Positions 15,947-23,760 of a stretch of DNA of 37,558 bases are shown in pieces (positions within the stretch are counted from its first letter, which is position 1; the number at the start of each line of letters is the position of its first letter). Position numbers and translations under genes: made by a program. The DNA is from an uncultured Bacilli bacterium (GTDB taxonomy: Bacteria; Bacillota_I; Bacilli_A; RF39; UBA660). The notes beneath the pieces are model-generated. The model saw nothing but the letters and a program-made list of their open reading frames with translations, had not been told where the DNA came from and did not search any database. The stretch spans positions 1-37,558 of the forward strand of contig CAJTZY010000015.1 in assembly GCA_910584085.1 (NCBI GenBank). The letters run 5' to 3'.

Positions 15947-16022
15947 ATCATCACCAAGTATATTGTAACATACTTCTTAAAAATTATATATATATTCTTG
16001 TTAATTTAATTATTATTAAGGT

Positions 16023-16051
16023 TTGACTTTTAATATCATTATTAATATAAT
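16023..16051 (+). promoter_or_regulatory. Promoter of the cysteine desulfurase-mnmA unit
   Basis: TTGACT (16023-16028), 17 bases, TATAAT (16046-16051). Transcription should start near 16058, so the translation start must be the ATG at 16071, not the alternatives upstream. Confidence 0.85.
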
Positions 16052-16070
16052 AATTATGGAAGTGAGGTCA

Positions 16071-17195
16071 ATGAAATACTATTTTGACAACAGTGCGACG
16101 ACTAGATTAGATGATGAGGTATTAAATGAAATGTTACCATATTATACAGAGTATTATGGTAATGCATCAAGTATATATAAATTAGGACAAAAAAGTAAAA
16201 ATAAAATAGAAAGTGTTAGAAATAAAATTGCTGAAATACTAAATACTAAGTCAAATGAAATATATTTTACTAGTGGTGGGAGCGAATCTAATAATTTAGC
16301 TATAAAAGGTATTATGCATGCAAATATTTTTAAAGGTAAACATTTAATAACTTCATCTATAGAACATCCATCTGTTTTAAATACTTGTAAAAGTTTAGAA
16401 GAAGAAGGTTTTGAAGTTACTTATTTAGCGGTAGATGAAAAAGGCATTATAAATCTAGAAAGTTTAAAAAAAAGTATTAGAAAGGATACTATTTTAGTAT
16501 CTGTAATGCTTGCTAATAACGAAATAGGTACTATAGAGCCAATAAAAGAAATATCAAATATTTGTCATCAAAATGGTGTAATATTCCATACAGATGCGGT
16601 TCAGGCTATTGGAAATATTAAATTAGATATTAAAGAATTAGGTATAGATAGTTTGAGTTTATCTAGTCATAAATTTTATGGTCCAAAAGGTATAGGTGCG
16701 CTTTATGTAAGAAGTGGAATTAAATTTAAACCCTTAATTGATGGAGGACATCAAGAAAGAGAAATGAGGGCTGGAACTGAAAATGTTCCAAGTATTGTTG
16801 GAATGGGTAAAGCATTAGAACTTGTATATTCTAATTTAGATGATAAAAATAAATATATAAAAGGTTTAAGAGATTACTTTGAAGAAAATATAAAAAAGTT
16901 ACCTAATGTCATAATAAATGGTGATTTAAATAATAGATTATCTAGTATATCTAATATAACTATAAAGGGTGTAGATTCTAATACATTAGTAATTGGACTT
17001 GATATGAGAGATGTTGCTATATCAAATGGGAGTGCATGCCAGTCAGGATCAGCCTTACCATCACATGTATTAAAGGCTATTGGGATAAGAGAAGATTATT
17101 TAAAATCAACGGTTAGAATAAGTTTTGGAAAGTATAATACTAAAGAAGAAGTAGATTACTTAATTAAATCTTTAAAAGAAGTAGGGAAGTGTTAA
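16071..17195 (+). CDS. Cysteine desulfurase (NifS/IscS family, YrvO-like)
   Basis: 374 residues, a class V aminotransferase-fold PLP enzyme that takes sulfur from cysteine as an enzyme-bound persulfide. Motifs: DNSATTRLDDEV at the N-terminus, TSGGSESNNLAIKG, SSIEHPSVL with the PLP-stacking His, HTDAVQAIGN with the PLP Asp, SLSSHKFYGPKGIG with the PLP Lys near residue 202, RAGTENVPSIVG, and the catalytic loop SNGSACQSGSALPSHVL with Cys near 322. In Bacillus the paralogue YrvO feeds MnmA; mnmA is three genes downstream here on the same strand, which supports the same partnership. No iscU or sufU is adjacent. GTGAGG is the ribosome site. The next gene begins within a few bases of the stop. Confidence 0.95.
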   Translation: MKYYFDNSATTRLDDEVLNEMLPYYTEYYGNASSIYKLGQKSKNKIESVRNKIAEILNTKSNEIYFTSGGSESNNLAIKGIMHANIFKGKHLITSSIEHPSVLNTCKSLEEEGFEVTYLAVDEKGIINLESLKKSIRKDTILVSVMLANNEIGTIEPIKEISNICHQNGVIFHTDAVQAIGNIKLDIKELGIDSLSLSSHKFYGPKGIGALYVRSGIKFKPLIDGGHQEREMRAGTENVPSIVGMGKALELVYSNLDDKNKYIKGLRDYFEENIKKLPNVIINGDLNNRLSSISNITIKGVDSNTLVIGLDMRDVAISNGSACQSGSALPSHVLKAIGIREDYLKSTVRISFGKYNTKEEVDYLIKSLKEVGKC

Positions 17196-17197
17196 GA

Positions 17198-17998
17198 GTG
17201 GCAAAGATGATTGTAGCGGATTTAGATGGAACTCTTTTAAATGAAAATAGTAGAGTTTCTAATACTACCAAAGAATATTTAAAAAGGTTAAAGGATATGG
17301 GATATATTATTGTTATAGCAACTGGTAGAATTTATGATTCAGCTTTAAATGCAACAGATGGAGCAGAGTTTGCTAATTATTTAATAACAGATACTGGATC
17401 ATTTACTTATGATATGTCGAATTTAAAATCTATTTTTAAAAAATGTATTGATAAAAAAGTTATTGAAAAACTTTTTGGTTATTATAATGATGATTTCCGT
17501 TATATATATGTATGTGATAAGAAAAAATATTATAAATACTCTGATGATGTTGGAGATAGTGATGTAGTTATAACAACTAAAGATAAGAATTTTATTTTAA
17601 ATAATTGTAGTGATATATCACATGCCTCTATTGCACTTAAAAGTAATGAGGCAGTTATGAACCTTTATCAAACATTATTAAATGATATTAAAGAGGTAGA
17701 TTTAATAATTATGCAAGATTCTTTTTCGAGTGTAAAATGGATAGAAATATTACCTAAAAATGCTTCAAAATATAATGCAATAAGTGATTTGGCAAACCTA
17801 TTGAATATTAATAATGATGATATTATTTGTTTTGGTGATGGATTAAATGATATTGATATGTTAAAAAGATGTGGACAAGGGGTTGCTATGAATAATGCTT
17901 TAATGGATGTTAAAAAAATATCTGATGCTGTAACTGTTTATGATAATAATCATGATGGGGTTATAAATTACTTAAAGGAATATTTAGATGTTAAGTGA
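17198..17998 (+). CDS. Cof-type HAD-superfamily hydrolase
   Basis: 266 residues. Motif I is VADLDGTLL with the two catalytic Asp, motif II Thr lies in VIATGR, the C-terminal Lys is in the segment ending NASKYNAI, and motif IV is GDGLNDIDML. The cap is of the Cof/YidA type placed between motifs II and III. Such enzymes are phosphatases acting on small phosphorylated metabolites; the substrate cannot be told. Possible starts are GTG 17189, GTG 17198 and ATG 17207; 17198 is preferred because AGGGA lies ten bases upstream and it begins MAKMIVADLDGT. It is packed between the desulfurase and the next membrane-protein gene, which overlaps its end by 11 bases. Confidence 0.88.
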   Translation: MAKMIVADLDGTLLNENSRVSNTTKEYLKRLKDMGYIIVIATGRIYDSALNATDGAEFANYLITDTGSFTYDMSNLKSIFKKCIDKKVIEKLFGYYNDDFRYIYVCDKKKYYKYSDDVGDSDVVITTKDKNFILNNCSDISHASIALKSNEAVMNLYQTLLNDIKEVDLIIMQDSFSSVKWIEILPKNASKYNAISDLANLLNINNDDIICFGDGLNDIDMLKRCGQGVAMNNALMDVKKISDAVTVYDNNHDGVINYLKEYLDVK

Positions 17999-19184
17999 AA
18001 GTAATTATAAAATTCTTTTTAGTTTAAGAATTTTGAAAAGTATTTTAAATAATTTTGTTGATATTTTTCTTGTTTTGTATTTTTTAACTGTATCACAAAA
18101 TAATATTCTTCCTCTTGGAATATATAAATTGGTAGCTATGGCAACTGTTTACTTAGTAATTTTTTTGCTAAGAAATAGGTGTAAAAAAGAAAGTCGCATT
18201 ATTTTTCTTAGAATAGGTATTATTCTTTATTTTATATATTTTTTAGCTATTATTATTTTAAAGGAGAAAGTTGCTCAATATATATATTTAATTGGATTAT
18301 TATATGGTCTAGAAGAGGGATTTTATTATTCCGTTTATAATACTATTGAATCAGATGGTATAGAAAATAAAGATAGAGCTAAATACACAGGAAGTTATAC
18401 TGCAGTAAAAAATATTATTTCGGTTATTTTTCCTATTATCTTTGGTAATTTAATTAATTCATTTGGATTTATATGTGCAACTGTATTTGCACTCATAATT
18501 GTTATTCTAGAAATTATTTTATCAAATATTCTGCAAGATAAAAATATTCCAAAGGAAGATAAAACTGATTTTAAAAAGTTCAGAAATATAACTAAAAAAC
18601 ATAAAGAGTTTAAATATTTAGTTTTTTCTAAGATATGTTCAGGTTTAACTTATTCTGAGGGTGCTCTTTCATATGTTATTACTATATATATTATTAAGAT
18701 TTTTAATGAAAGCGTTAGTCTTGGAATATTTACATCTATATTTAGTATTATTTCCATAATCATAGGCTTATTATTTGTCAAGGTTATTAAACCTAGGTAT
18801 TATAATTATTTATCTGGTCTTTTTTCAGGATTAAATATTATTTTTCTATGTATCATGCTTATTAATTGCAATTTTATAACAATTGTTTTATATAACTTGT
18901 TTGGAACTATTTCTAAAGGTTTAAATGATTTAATCATGGAGAGAAATACATTTAACCTATCAAATATGAAAATTATAAAGCATGAATTTAAGATTGAATA
19001 TTTTTTAACTGTTGAAACATCTTTATTTATTGGTAGGGTAATTAGTAATACATTGTTTATTTTGTTAGCTTTTAATCATTTAAATATAATGTTAATTATA
19101 TTTGTAATTTTTGCTATATTGAATTCTATAGGCGTAATACTTTTAAATTTTTTTATAAACAAAAATAAGAAAATAGAGGATTAA
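17988..19184 (+). CDS. MFS-like multi-spanning membrane protein
   Basis: 398 residues with about eleven or twelve hydrophobic segments in two halves separated by a charged stretch around residues 182-208 (ILQDKNIPKEDKTDFKKF). The first half carries GLEEGFYYSVYNTIESDGI and AKYTGSYTAVKNIIS, similar in place to conserved loops of MFS transporters. It fits an uncharacterised major facilitator group common in low-GC Firmicutes; the substrate is unknown. The ATG lies inside the last codons of the HAD gene (11-base overlap), so translation is probably coupled. Gene order desulfurase, HAD, this protein, mnmA suggests one transcript, though a direct link to tRNA thiolation is not shown. Confidence 0.75.
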   Translation: MLSESNYKILFSLRILKSILNNFVDIFLVLYFLTVSQNNILPLGIYKLVAMATVYLVIFLLRNRCKKESRIIFLRIGIILYFIYFLAIIILKEKVAQYIYLIGLLYGLEEGFYYSVYNTIESDGIENKDRAKYTGSYTAVKNIISVIFPIIFGNLINSFGFICATVFALIIVILEIILSNILQDKNIPKEDKTDFKKFRNITKKHKEFKYLVFSKICSGLTYSEGALSYVITIYIIKIFNESVSLGIFTSIFSIISIIIGLLFVKVIKPRYYNYLSGLFSGLNIIFLCIMLINCNFITIVLYNLFGTISKGLNDLIMERNTFNLSNMKIIKHEFKIEYFLTVETSLFIGRVISNTLFILLAFNHLNIMLIIFVIFAILNSIGVILLNFFINKNKKIED

Positions 19185-19191
19185 TGTAATA

Positions 19192-19251
19192 TTGAATAAA
19201 AACATTGAAAAAATAATAAATAGAATTTTAGATGAAGGATGTGAAATATGA
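19192..19251 (+). CDS. Possible 19-residue peptide overlapping the mnmA start
   Basis: A TTG-initiated frame encodes 19 mostly charged or aliphatic residues (NIEKIINRILDEGCE core) and its TGA overlaps the ATG of mnmA (ATGA). AGAGG (19175-19179) lies 12 bases upstream, further than usual. It could be a coupling leader peptide or a chance frame in AT-rich DNA. Confidence 0.2.
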   Translation: MNKNIEKIINRILDEGCEI

Positions 19252-20309
19252 AAAAAGTATTAATTGGTATGAGTGGTGGAGTAGATAGTAGCGTGGGTGC
19301 GATAATTTTAAAAGAACAAGGATATGATGTGTATGGCGTTACTATGAAACTATGGGAATCAGATGATGAAAATGTAGAAAGTGGTTGCTGTAGTTATTCT
19401 GCTAGTATGGATGCAAAAAGAGTATGTGATTTTTTAGATATCCCTCATTATACAATAGATTTTAAAGAACAATTTAAAACTTGTGTTATAAAAAATTTTA
19501 TAGATGAATATTCAAATTCAAGAACGCCAAATCCTTGTATTGAATGTAATAAGCATCTAAAGTTTGGCTCTATGTATAATCTTGCTAAGTCACTTGGAAT
19601 TGATTATATAGCAACTGGACACTATGCTAAAGTAGAATATAGTGATAAATATAAAAGATATGTACTTAAAAAATCAGATAATATAAGTAAAGATCAAAGT
19701 TATGTGCTTTATAATATTCCATTAAATTTATTAGAATATATAATATTTCCTTTAGGTAGTTTTAATTCTAAAGATGAAATAAGAAATATAGCTAAAGAAA
19801 ATAATCTTACTATAGCAAGTAAACCAGATAGTCAAGATATATGTTTTATACCAGATGGAGATTATAAAAAATTTCTAGAAAAAAATAGTGAGTTAAAAGA
19901 AAAAATAGGTAATGTAATTTTTAATGATGAGGTTATAGGTAAACATAATGGGCTTTATAAATATACAATAGGGCAAAGAAGAGGCCTTGGAATTTCGCAT
20001 GAAAAACCTTTATATGTAGTGGGCTTTAATAATGATAATAATGAACTTATTGTAGGCGAAGAAAAGGATTTATATATAAAAAATTTTAAAGTTAAAAATT
20101 ATAATTTATTACTTGTTGACTCTTTAAATAAACCAATGAAGGTGAATGTAAAAACTCGTTATAAAAGTATAGAACACCCTGCTACTATATATATGGAAGA
20201 TGGTTTTATAAAAGTTGAATTTGATGAAAAGCAAAAAGGAGTAACTTCAGGTCAATCAGCAGTATTTTATATTGATGATATAGTTTTAGGTGGAGGAATA
20301 ATAGTTTAA
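19248..20309 (+). CDS. mnmA: tRNA-specific 2-thiouridylase MnmA
   Basis: 353 residues, normal length. It adenylates and then thiolates U34 of tRNA-Lys, Glu and Gln. N-terminal PP-loop: GMSGGVDSSVGA. GVTMKLW follows, then TPNPCIECN with Cys97 in the catalytic NPC motif, and YIATGHYAKVE. SKDQSYVLY precedes PDSQDICFIPDGDY, whose Cys near residue 201 carries the persulfide; GQRRGLGI and YVVGFN mark the C-terminal domains. Sulfur should come from the desulfurase at 16071. GAAGGATGTG serves as ribosome site. A strong terminator directly follows, closing the unit. Confidence 0.97.
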   Translation: MKKVLIGMSGGVDSSVGAIILKEQGYDVYGVTMKLWESDDENVESGCCSYSASMDAKRVCDFLDIPHYTIDFKEQFKTCVIKNFIDEYSNSRTPNPCIECNKHLKFGSMYNLAKSLGIDYIATGHYAKVEYSDKYKRYVLKKSDNISKDQSYVLYNIPLNLLEYIIFPLGSFNSKDEIRNIAKENNLTIASKPDSQDICFIPDGDYKKFLEKNSELKEKIGNVIFNDEVIGKHNGLYKYTIGQRRGLGISHEKPLYVVGFNNDNNELIVGEEKDLYIKNFKVKNYNLLLVDSLNKPMKVNVKTRYKSIEHPATIYMEDGFIKVEFDEKQKGVTSGQSAVFYIDDIVLGGGIIV

Positions 20310-20335
20310 GATTAAAGTGATTTTAATCTTTTTTT
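20310..20335 (+). terminator. Terminator of mnmA
   Basis: GATTAAA (20310-20316) pairs with TTTAATC (20322-20328), followed by seven T residues, right after the stop codon. The hairpin is nearly identical to that after rpoC. Confidence 0.9.
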
Positions 20336-20396
20336 CTATAATTTTAACTATAAGTAAAATTGAAATCATCATATATTATATATGTGAGGAGATAAA

Positions 20397-21347
20397 ATGG
20401 ATAGATTAATAGGTAATACACCATTAATAAAAATAAATTATAAATATAAAAATAAGATTAATTCTATTTATACTAAGTTAGAATACTATAATTTAACAGG
20501 TAGCATAAAGGATAGAATTGTTTATTATATTTTAAATAAATCTATAAAAGAAAATAAATTAAAAGAAGATATGCCTCTTGTAGAAGCCACTAGTGGTAAT
20601 ACAGGTATATCACTATCTGCAATAGGTGCATATTTAAATCATCAGGTGTATATTTTTATGCCAGATTGGGTAAGCCGTGAAAGAATAGATATTATGAGAC
20701 TATATGGCGCTCATGTAATTTTGGTATCTAAAAATGATGGTGGTTTTAAAAAGTGTGTAGAACTTGCGGAAGAATTCTCAAATAAACATAATGGCTTTTT
20801 GCTTAATCAATTTAAGACACAAGATAATATAGATGCCCATTATTTATCTACAGGTAAAGAGATAATAGATAAAATAAATGTTGATGCATTTGTATCTGGT
20901 ATAGGTACAGGTGGAACTTTAATGGGGATAGCTAAAAGATTAAAGGAAGTAAACAATAATACCGGTATTTATGCTCTTGAACCTGATACAATGTCACTTA
21001 TTAAAACAGGTAATGTATCTAGTCATAAAATAGAGGGTATTGGTGATGATTTTATTCCAGATATTGTAAATTTAGATTTAATAGATGATATAGTACTTGT
21101 AAGTGATATGGATGCTATAAATATGAGTAAAAAAATAGCACGTGAACTTGGTATAGGTGTAGGTATATCTAGTGGTGCGAATATGATTGCTGCAATTTTA
21201 TTACATGAAAAAGGTTATAATAATGTTGTAACAGTTTTTCCAGATGATTTAAAAAAATATTTAAGTACAGATTTAAATAAGGATATAAATTTAAATAGTG
21301 ATAATGTATCAAATAGTGTTGAATTAATAGATTATGAGGTAATATAA
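20397..21347 (+). CDS. Cysteine synthase-like PLP enzyme (CysK/CBS family)
   Basis: 316 residues, fold type II PLP enzyme. RLIGNTPLIKI starts the protein; TGSIKDR has the PLP Lys (Lys38), with NLTGS in place of the usual NPGGS. TSGNTGISL binds the substrate carboxylate, GIGTGGTLMG binds the PLP phosphate, and GISSGAN near residue 262 carries the pyridine-N serine. It most likely makes cysteine from O-acetylserine and sulfide, or acts as a related beta-synthase; the NLTGS change leaves the exact reaction open. Position next to the sulfur-transfer genes fits cysteine supply. GTGAGGAG lies before the ATG. A G-rich hairpin and T-tract follow the stop. Confidence 0.88.
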   Translation: MDRLIGNTPLIKINYKYKNKINSIYTKLEYYNLTGSIKDRIVYYILNKSIKENKLKEDMPLVEATSGNTGISLSAIGAYLNHQVYIFMPDWVSRERIDIMRLYGAHVILVSKNDGGFKKCVELAEEFSNKHNGFLLNQFKTQDNIDAHYLSTGKEIIDKINVDAFVSGIGTGGTLMGIAKRLKEVNNNTGIYALEPDTMSLIKTGNVSSHKIEGIGDDFIPDIVNLDLIDDIVLVSDMDAINMSKKIARELGIGVGISSGANMIAAILLHEKGYNNVVTVFPDDLKKYLSTDLNKDINLNSDNVSNSVELIDYEVI

Positions 21348-21348
21348 A

Positions 21349-21388
21349 GGGGGGGGAGACAAAATAGTCTTTTTCTTTTTTTCTTTAA
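21349..21388 (+). terminator. Terminator of the cysK-like gene with an eight-G run
   Basis: A run of eight G (21349-21356) leads into AGAC (21357-21360), which pairs with GTCT (21367-21370). The following pyrimidine-rich tract to 21388 can continue pairing with the G run through G-C and G-U pairs and also supplies the U-tract. Confidence 0.6.
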
Positions 21389-21400
21389 TTGTAAAAAATA

Positions 21401-21429
21401 TTGACATTGATTTAAACTTATGATAATAT
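21401..21429 (+). promoter_or_regulatory. Promoter of secE-nusG
   Basis: TTGACA (21401-21406), 17 bases, TAATAT (21424-21429). A small ACAC/GTGT hairpin with a T run lies in the leader near 21437-21457. Confidence 0.8.
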
Positions 21430-21494
21430 TTATTTAGACACGTGAATGTGTTTTTATTTTAGAAAAAATACATAAAATTAAGAGTAGGTGGAAT

Positions 21495-21674
21495 ATGAAG
21501 AGAATAGCAAGATTTTTTGTAAGTGTTAAAAAAGAAATGAAAAAAGTTAGATGGCCTAAAAAGATGGAAATGGTTAAATTTTCTACAGCTACTATAGCTA
21601 TTGTTTGTTTCTTTATGGTATTTTTTTCTTGTATAGATGGAATACTTGGTGCGATTGTGAAGGTGTTTAGTTAA
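21495..21674 (+). CDS. secE: Preprotein translocase subunit SecE
   Basis: 59 residues, the short single-span form typical of Gram-positives. The amphipathic N-terminal part contains KKEMKKVRWPKK, the conserved KKVxWP element that lies on the membrane and braces SecY. One transmembrane segment follows (about residues 29-48, TATIAIVCFFMVFF). It is a subunit of the SecYEG channel. GGTGGAAT before the ATG acts as the ribosome site. Its TAA overlaps the ATG of nusG by one base (TAATG), so the two are translationally coupled, as in most bacteria. The rpmG gene that often precedes secE is not seen. Confidence 0.93.
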   Translation: MKRIARFFVSVKKEMKKVRWPKKMEMVKFSTATIAIVCFFMVFFSCIDGILGAIVKVFS

Positions 21675-22207
21675 TGGAAAAAGAATGGTATGTAGTTAAT
21701 ACTTATTCTGGGCATGAGAATAAGGTAAAGGAAAAACTTGAAATGCGTGCTAGTTCTATGGGAATGGAAGATTATATATTTCGTGTAGTTGTTCCATCTC
21801 AAAAAGAAGTAGTTGTAAAGAATGGAAAAGAGACAGAAAAAGATGCTAAAATGTTTCCTGGATACATATTAGTGGAAATGGTTATGACTGATGAAGCTTG
21901 GTTTGTAGTTCGTAATACACCAGGTGTTACAGGATTTATAGGATCAAGTGGTAAAGGTGCTAAACCATTCCCATTAACAAAACCAGAAGTAGATAAAATA
22001 CTTGGAAATATGGGAATGAGTAGAATTGACGTTGTTAATGAAATAAGTGAGGGAGATACTGTTAAAGTAATAAATGGAGCATTTGCTAATATGTTTGGTA
22101 AAGTAAAACTTGTAGACATGGCTAACCAAAAAATAGAAGTTGCTCTTGACTTATTTGGACAAGAAACAATTGTTGAAGTATTATTCACTGAAATAGAAAA
22201 AGCATAA
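21674..22207 (+). CDS. nusG: Transcription termination/antitermination factor NusG
   Basis: 177 residues. N-terminal NGN domain: EWYVVNTYSGHENKVKEKLE, VPSQKEVVV, MFPGYILVEMVM and RNTPGVTGFIG. C-terminal KOW domain: EGDTVKVINGAFANMFGKV and ending in VEVLFTEIEKA. It binds the clamp of RNA polymerase and controls pausing and coupling. It starts on the last base of secE and is followed by the promoter and leader of the L11 gene. Confidence 0.98.
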   Translation: MEKEWYVVNTYSGHENKVKEKLEMRASSMGMEDYIFRVVVPSQKEVVVKNGKETEKDAKMFPGYILVEMVMTDEAWFVVRNTPGVTGFIGSSGKGAKPFPLTKPEVDKILGNMGMSRIDVVNEISEGDTVKVINGAFANMFGKVKLVDMANQKIEVALDLFGQETIVEVLFTEIEKA

Positions 22208-22214
22208 AAAAATA

Positions 22215-22243
22215 TAGACAAATGTAAAAAAATATGTTATTAT
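22215..22243 (+). promoter_or_regulatory. Promoter of rplK-rplA
   Basis: TAGACA (22215-22220), 17 bases, TATTAT (22238-22243), just after the nusG stop. Confidence 0.7.
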
Positions 22244-22250
22244 TATAAAG

Positions 22251-22327
22251 CTATATTGATTTTAATATAGATTTTGTGGGAGCGAGTGTCAAGAATTATC
22301 TTGAAAAGCGGAGCATTTGGACCACAA
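22251..22327 (+). promoter_or_regulatory. rplK leader with probable L1 binding site
   Basis: A first hairpin pairs CTATATT (22251-22257) with AATATAG (22264-22270). Then TTGTGG (22274-22279) pairs with CCACAA (22322-22327), enclosing a GGGAGCGAG internal loop and an inner stem TCAAGA/TCTTGA (22289-22304). GTGGGAG opposite ACCAC resembles the L1 target in L11-L1 leaders. By family knowledge, L1 would repress this mRNA. Confidence 0.6.
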
Positions 22328-22360
22328 CGAAAAGCTAAAAATATATAGGAGGTGTTTTTC

Positions 22361-22786
22361 GTGGCACAATTAGTTAAGGAAATTAAATTACAAATTCCAG
22401 CAGGAAAAGCAACACCAGCTCCTCCAGTAGGAACTGTACTTGGACCAGCAGGAATTAATTTGCAAGAATTCTGTACAAAATATAATGATGCAACTAAAGA
22501 TAAAATGGGAGATATATTACCAGTTGTTATTTCTATTTATGATGATAGAAGTTTCGATTTTGTAATTAAAACTCCACCTACAGCATTCTTAATAAAGAAA
22601 ATCTGTAATGTTAAGAAAGGATCAAGCAAGGGTTCTAAGGAGGCCGTTGGAACTATGTCTCAAGCACAACTTAGACAAATTGCTGAGATTAAATTACCAG
22701 ATTTAAATTGCTATACAGTTGAGGAAGCTATGAAAATTGTTGCAGGAACTGCAAAAAATATGGGTGTTGAAGTAAAAGAAGACTAA
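22361..22786 (+). CDS. rplK: 50S ribosomal protein L11
   Basis: 141 residues, the usual length. KLQIPAGKATPAPPVGTVLG is the conserved N-terminal domain; the C-terminal RNA-binding domain has KTPPTAFLIKK, GTMSQAQLRQIAEIKLPDLN and IVAGTAKNMGVEV. It binds the GTPase-associated centre of 23S rRNA. GTG at 22361 is the start because AGGAGG (22347-22352) is eight bases upstream and it gives the family N-terminus MAQLVKEIKLQ; an in-frame GTG at 22352 overlaps that site. Confidence 0.97.
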   Translation: MAQLVKEIKLQIPAGKATPAPPVGTVLGPAGINLQEFCTKYNDATKDKMGDILPVVISIYDDRSFDFVIKTPPTAFLIKKICNVKKGSSKGSKEAVGTMSQAQLRQIAEIKLPDLNCYTVEEAMKIVAGTAKNMGVEVKED

Positions 22787-22795
22787 AAAAATAAT

Positions 22796-22862
22796 ACGAT
22801 AATTGTAAGGACGTCCGCTTTTCCAATCTCTATTATTCGTATATACTTATCAGTTTACTGAT
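22796..22862 (+). other. Paired region between rplK and rplA
   Basis: ATACGATAAT near 22796 pairs with ATTATTCGTAT near 22845 (one bulge), enclosing GGACGTCC. A second stem ATCAGT/ACTGAT lies at 22849-22862, partly competing. No U-tract is present. It could modulate translation of rplA, but no known element is recognised. Confidence 0.4.
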
Positions 22863-22885
22863 ATTAAACTAAATAGGAGGTTAAT

Positions 22886-23581
22886 ATGAAAAGAGGAAAA
22901 AAATATTTAGAGGCTGCTAGTAAAATAGAAAAAGGTAAAGCTTATACTAAAGAAGAAGCAGTTAAATTATTAAAGGAAACTAAAACCGCTAAATTTGATG
23001 AATCTGTAGAATTAGTTTTAAGGCTTAACTTAGATACTAAAAAAGCAGATCAACAATTAAGAGGTGCAACTGTTCTTCCAAATGGTATTGGCAAGACTAA
23101 AAAAGTTTTAGTTCTTGCTCGTGGTGCTAAAGCTCAAGAGGCTAAGGATGCAGGTGCAGATTATGTTGGAGATACTGATATGATAGATAAAATTGCTAAT
23201 GAAAATTGGTTCGATTTTGATACTATGATAGCTACCCCAGATATGATGCCTGCTTTAGGTAAAATTGGGCGTGTTTTAGGACCTAAAGGTTTAATGCCAA
23301 ACCCTAAAACTGGAACTGTTACAATGGACGTTGCTAAAGCAGTTAGTGATGTTAAAAAAGGACGTGTTGAATATAGAACAGATTCTTATGGTAACGTTGC
23401 AGTAATAGTTGGTAAAGTTTCATTCGATGATGAAAAATTACTTGAAAATATAAACTCTTTTGTATCATTAATTAATAAAACTAAACCTAGTACAGTTAAA
23501 GGTAAATATATATTAAATATTGCCGTTAGTACAACTATGGGTCCTGGTATTAAAGTTGATGCAAATAGTTTTGAAATTTAG
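22886..23581 (+). CDS. rplA: 50S ribosomal protein L1
   Basis: 231 residues, full length. Typical blocks: MKRGKKYLEAASKIEK, NLDTKKADQQLRGATVLPNG, GRVLGPKGLMPNPKTGTV, GRVEYRTDSYGNV and TTMGPGIKVD at the C-terminus. L1 builds the mobile L1 stalk and in many bacteria represses the rplK-rplA message. An AGGAGG site precedes the ATG. The promoter of rplJ begins four bases after its stop. Confidence 0.98.
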   Translation: MKRGKKYLEAASKIEKGKAYTKEEAVKLLKETKTAKFDESVELVLRLNLDTKKADQQLRGATVLPNGIGKTKKVLVLARGAKAQEAKDAGADYVGDTDMIDKIANENWFDFDTMIATPDMMPALGKIGRVLGPKGLMPNPKTGTVTMDVAKAVSDVKKGRVEYRTDSYGNVAVIVGKVSFDDEKLLENINSFVSLINKTKPSTVKGKYILNIAVSTTMGPGIKVDANSFEI

Positions 23582-23584
23582 TTG

Positions 23585-23613
23585 TTTACAAAAATATAAA
23601 GATATGCTATAAT
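23585..23613 (+). promoter_or_regulatory. Promoter of rplJ-rplL
   Basis: TTTACA (23585-23590), 17 bases, TATAAT (23608-23613). Confidence 0.85.
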
Positions 23614-23617
23614 AAAT

Positions 23618-23727
23618 GCAATTGGAAAGATAGTACCGTAGACAGTAGGGGAGAAGTCTTAATAATCCTACCGAGGAACTTGAAATAAAAAAGTTTCAAT
23701 GTCCCTATGGTTATTAGGGACATTTTT
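23618..23727 (+). promoter_or_regulatory. L10 leader (attenuator bound by the L10-L12 complex)
   Basis: The leader contains ACCGTAGACAGTAGGGGAG and TAATCCTACCGAGG, close to the L10 leader of Bacilli. It is followed by an AACTT/AAGTTT stem and an intrinsic terminator (23699-23727). In the family, excess L10(L12)4 binds the first part and favours termination before rplJ. Confidence 0.88.
23699..23727 (+). terminator. Attenuator terminator of the L10 leader
   Basis: ATGTCCCTA (23699-23707) pairs with TAGGGACAT (23715-23723), then TTTTT. It stands 34 bases before the rplJ start. Confidence 0.85.
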
Positions 23728-23760
23728 AATTATAACGGTGCGAAGATTAGGAGGTGTTTT

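Noticed and set aside
21799..22221. Minus-strand frame of 140 codons opposite nusG, and similar frames opposite rpoB, mraY and rplL
   Set aside because: They lie inside strongly supported genes, lack ribosome sites and have no recognisable motifs; they are mirror frames of AT-rich coding DNA.
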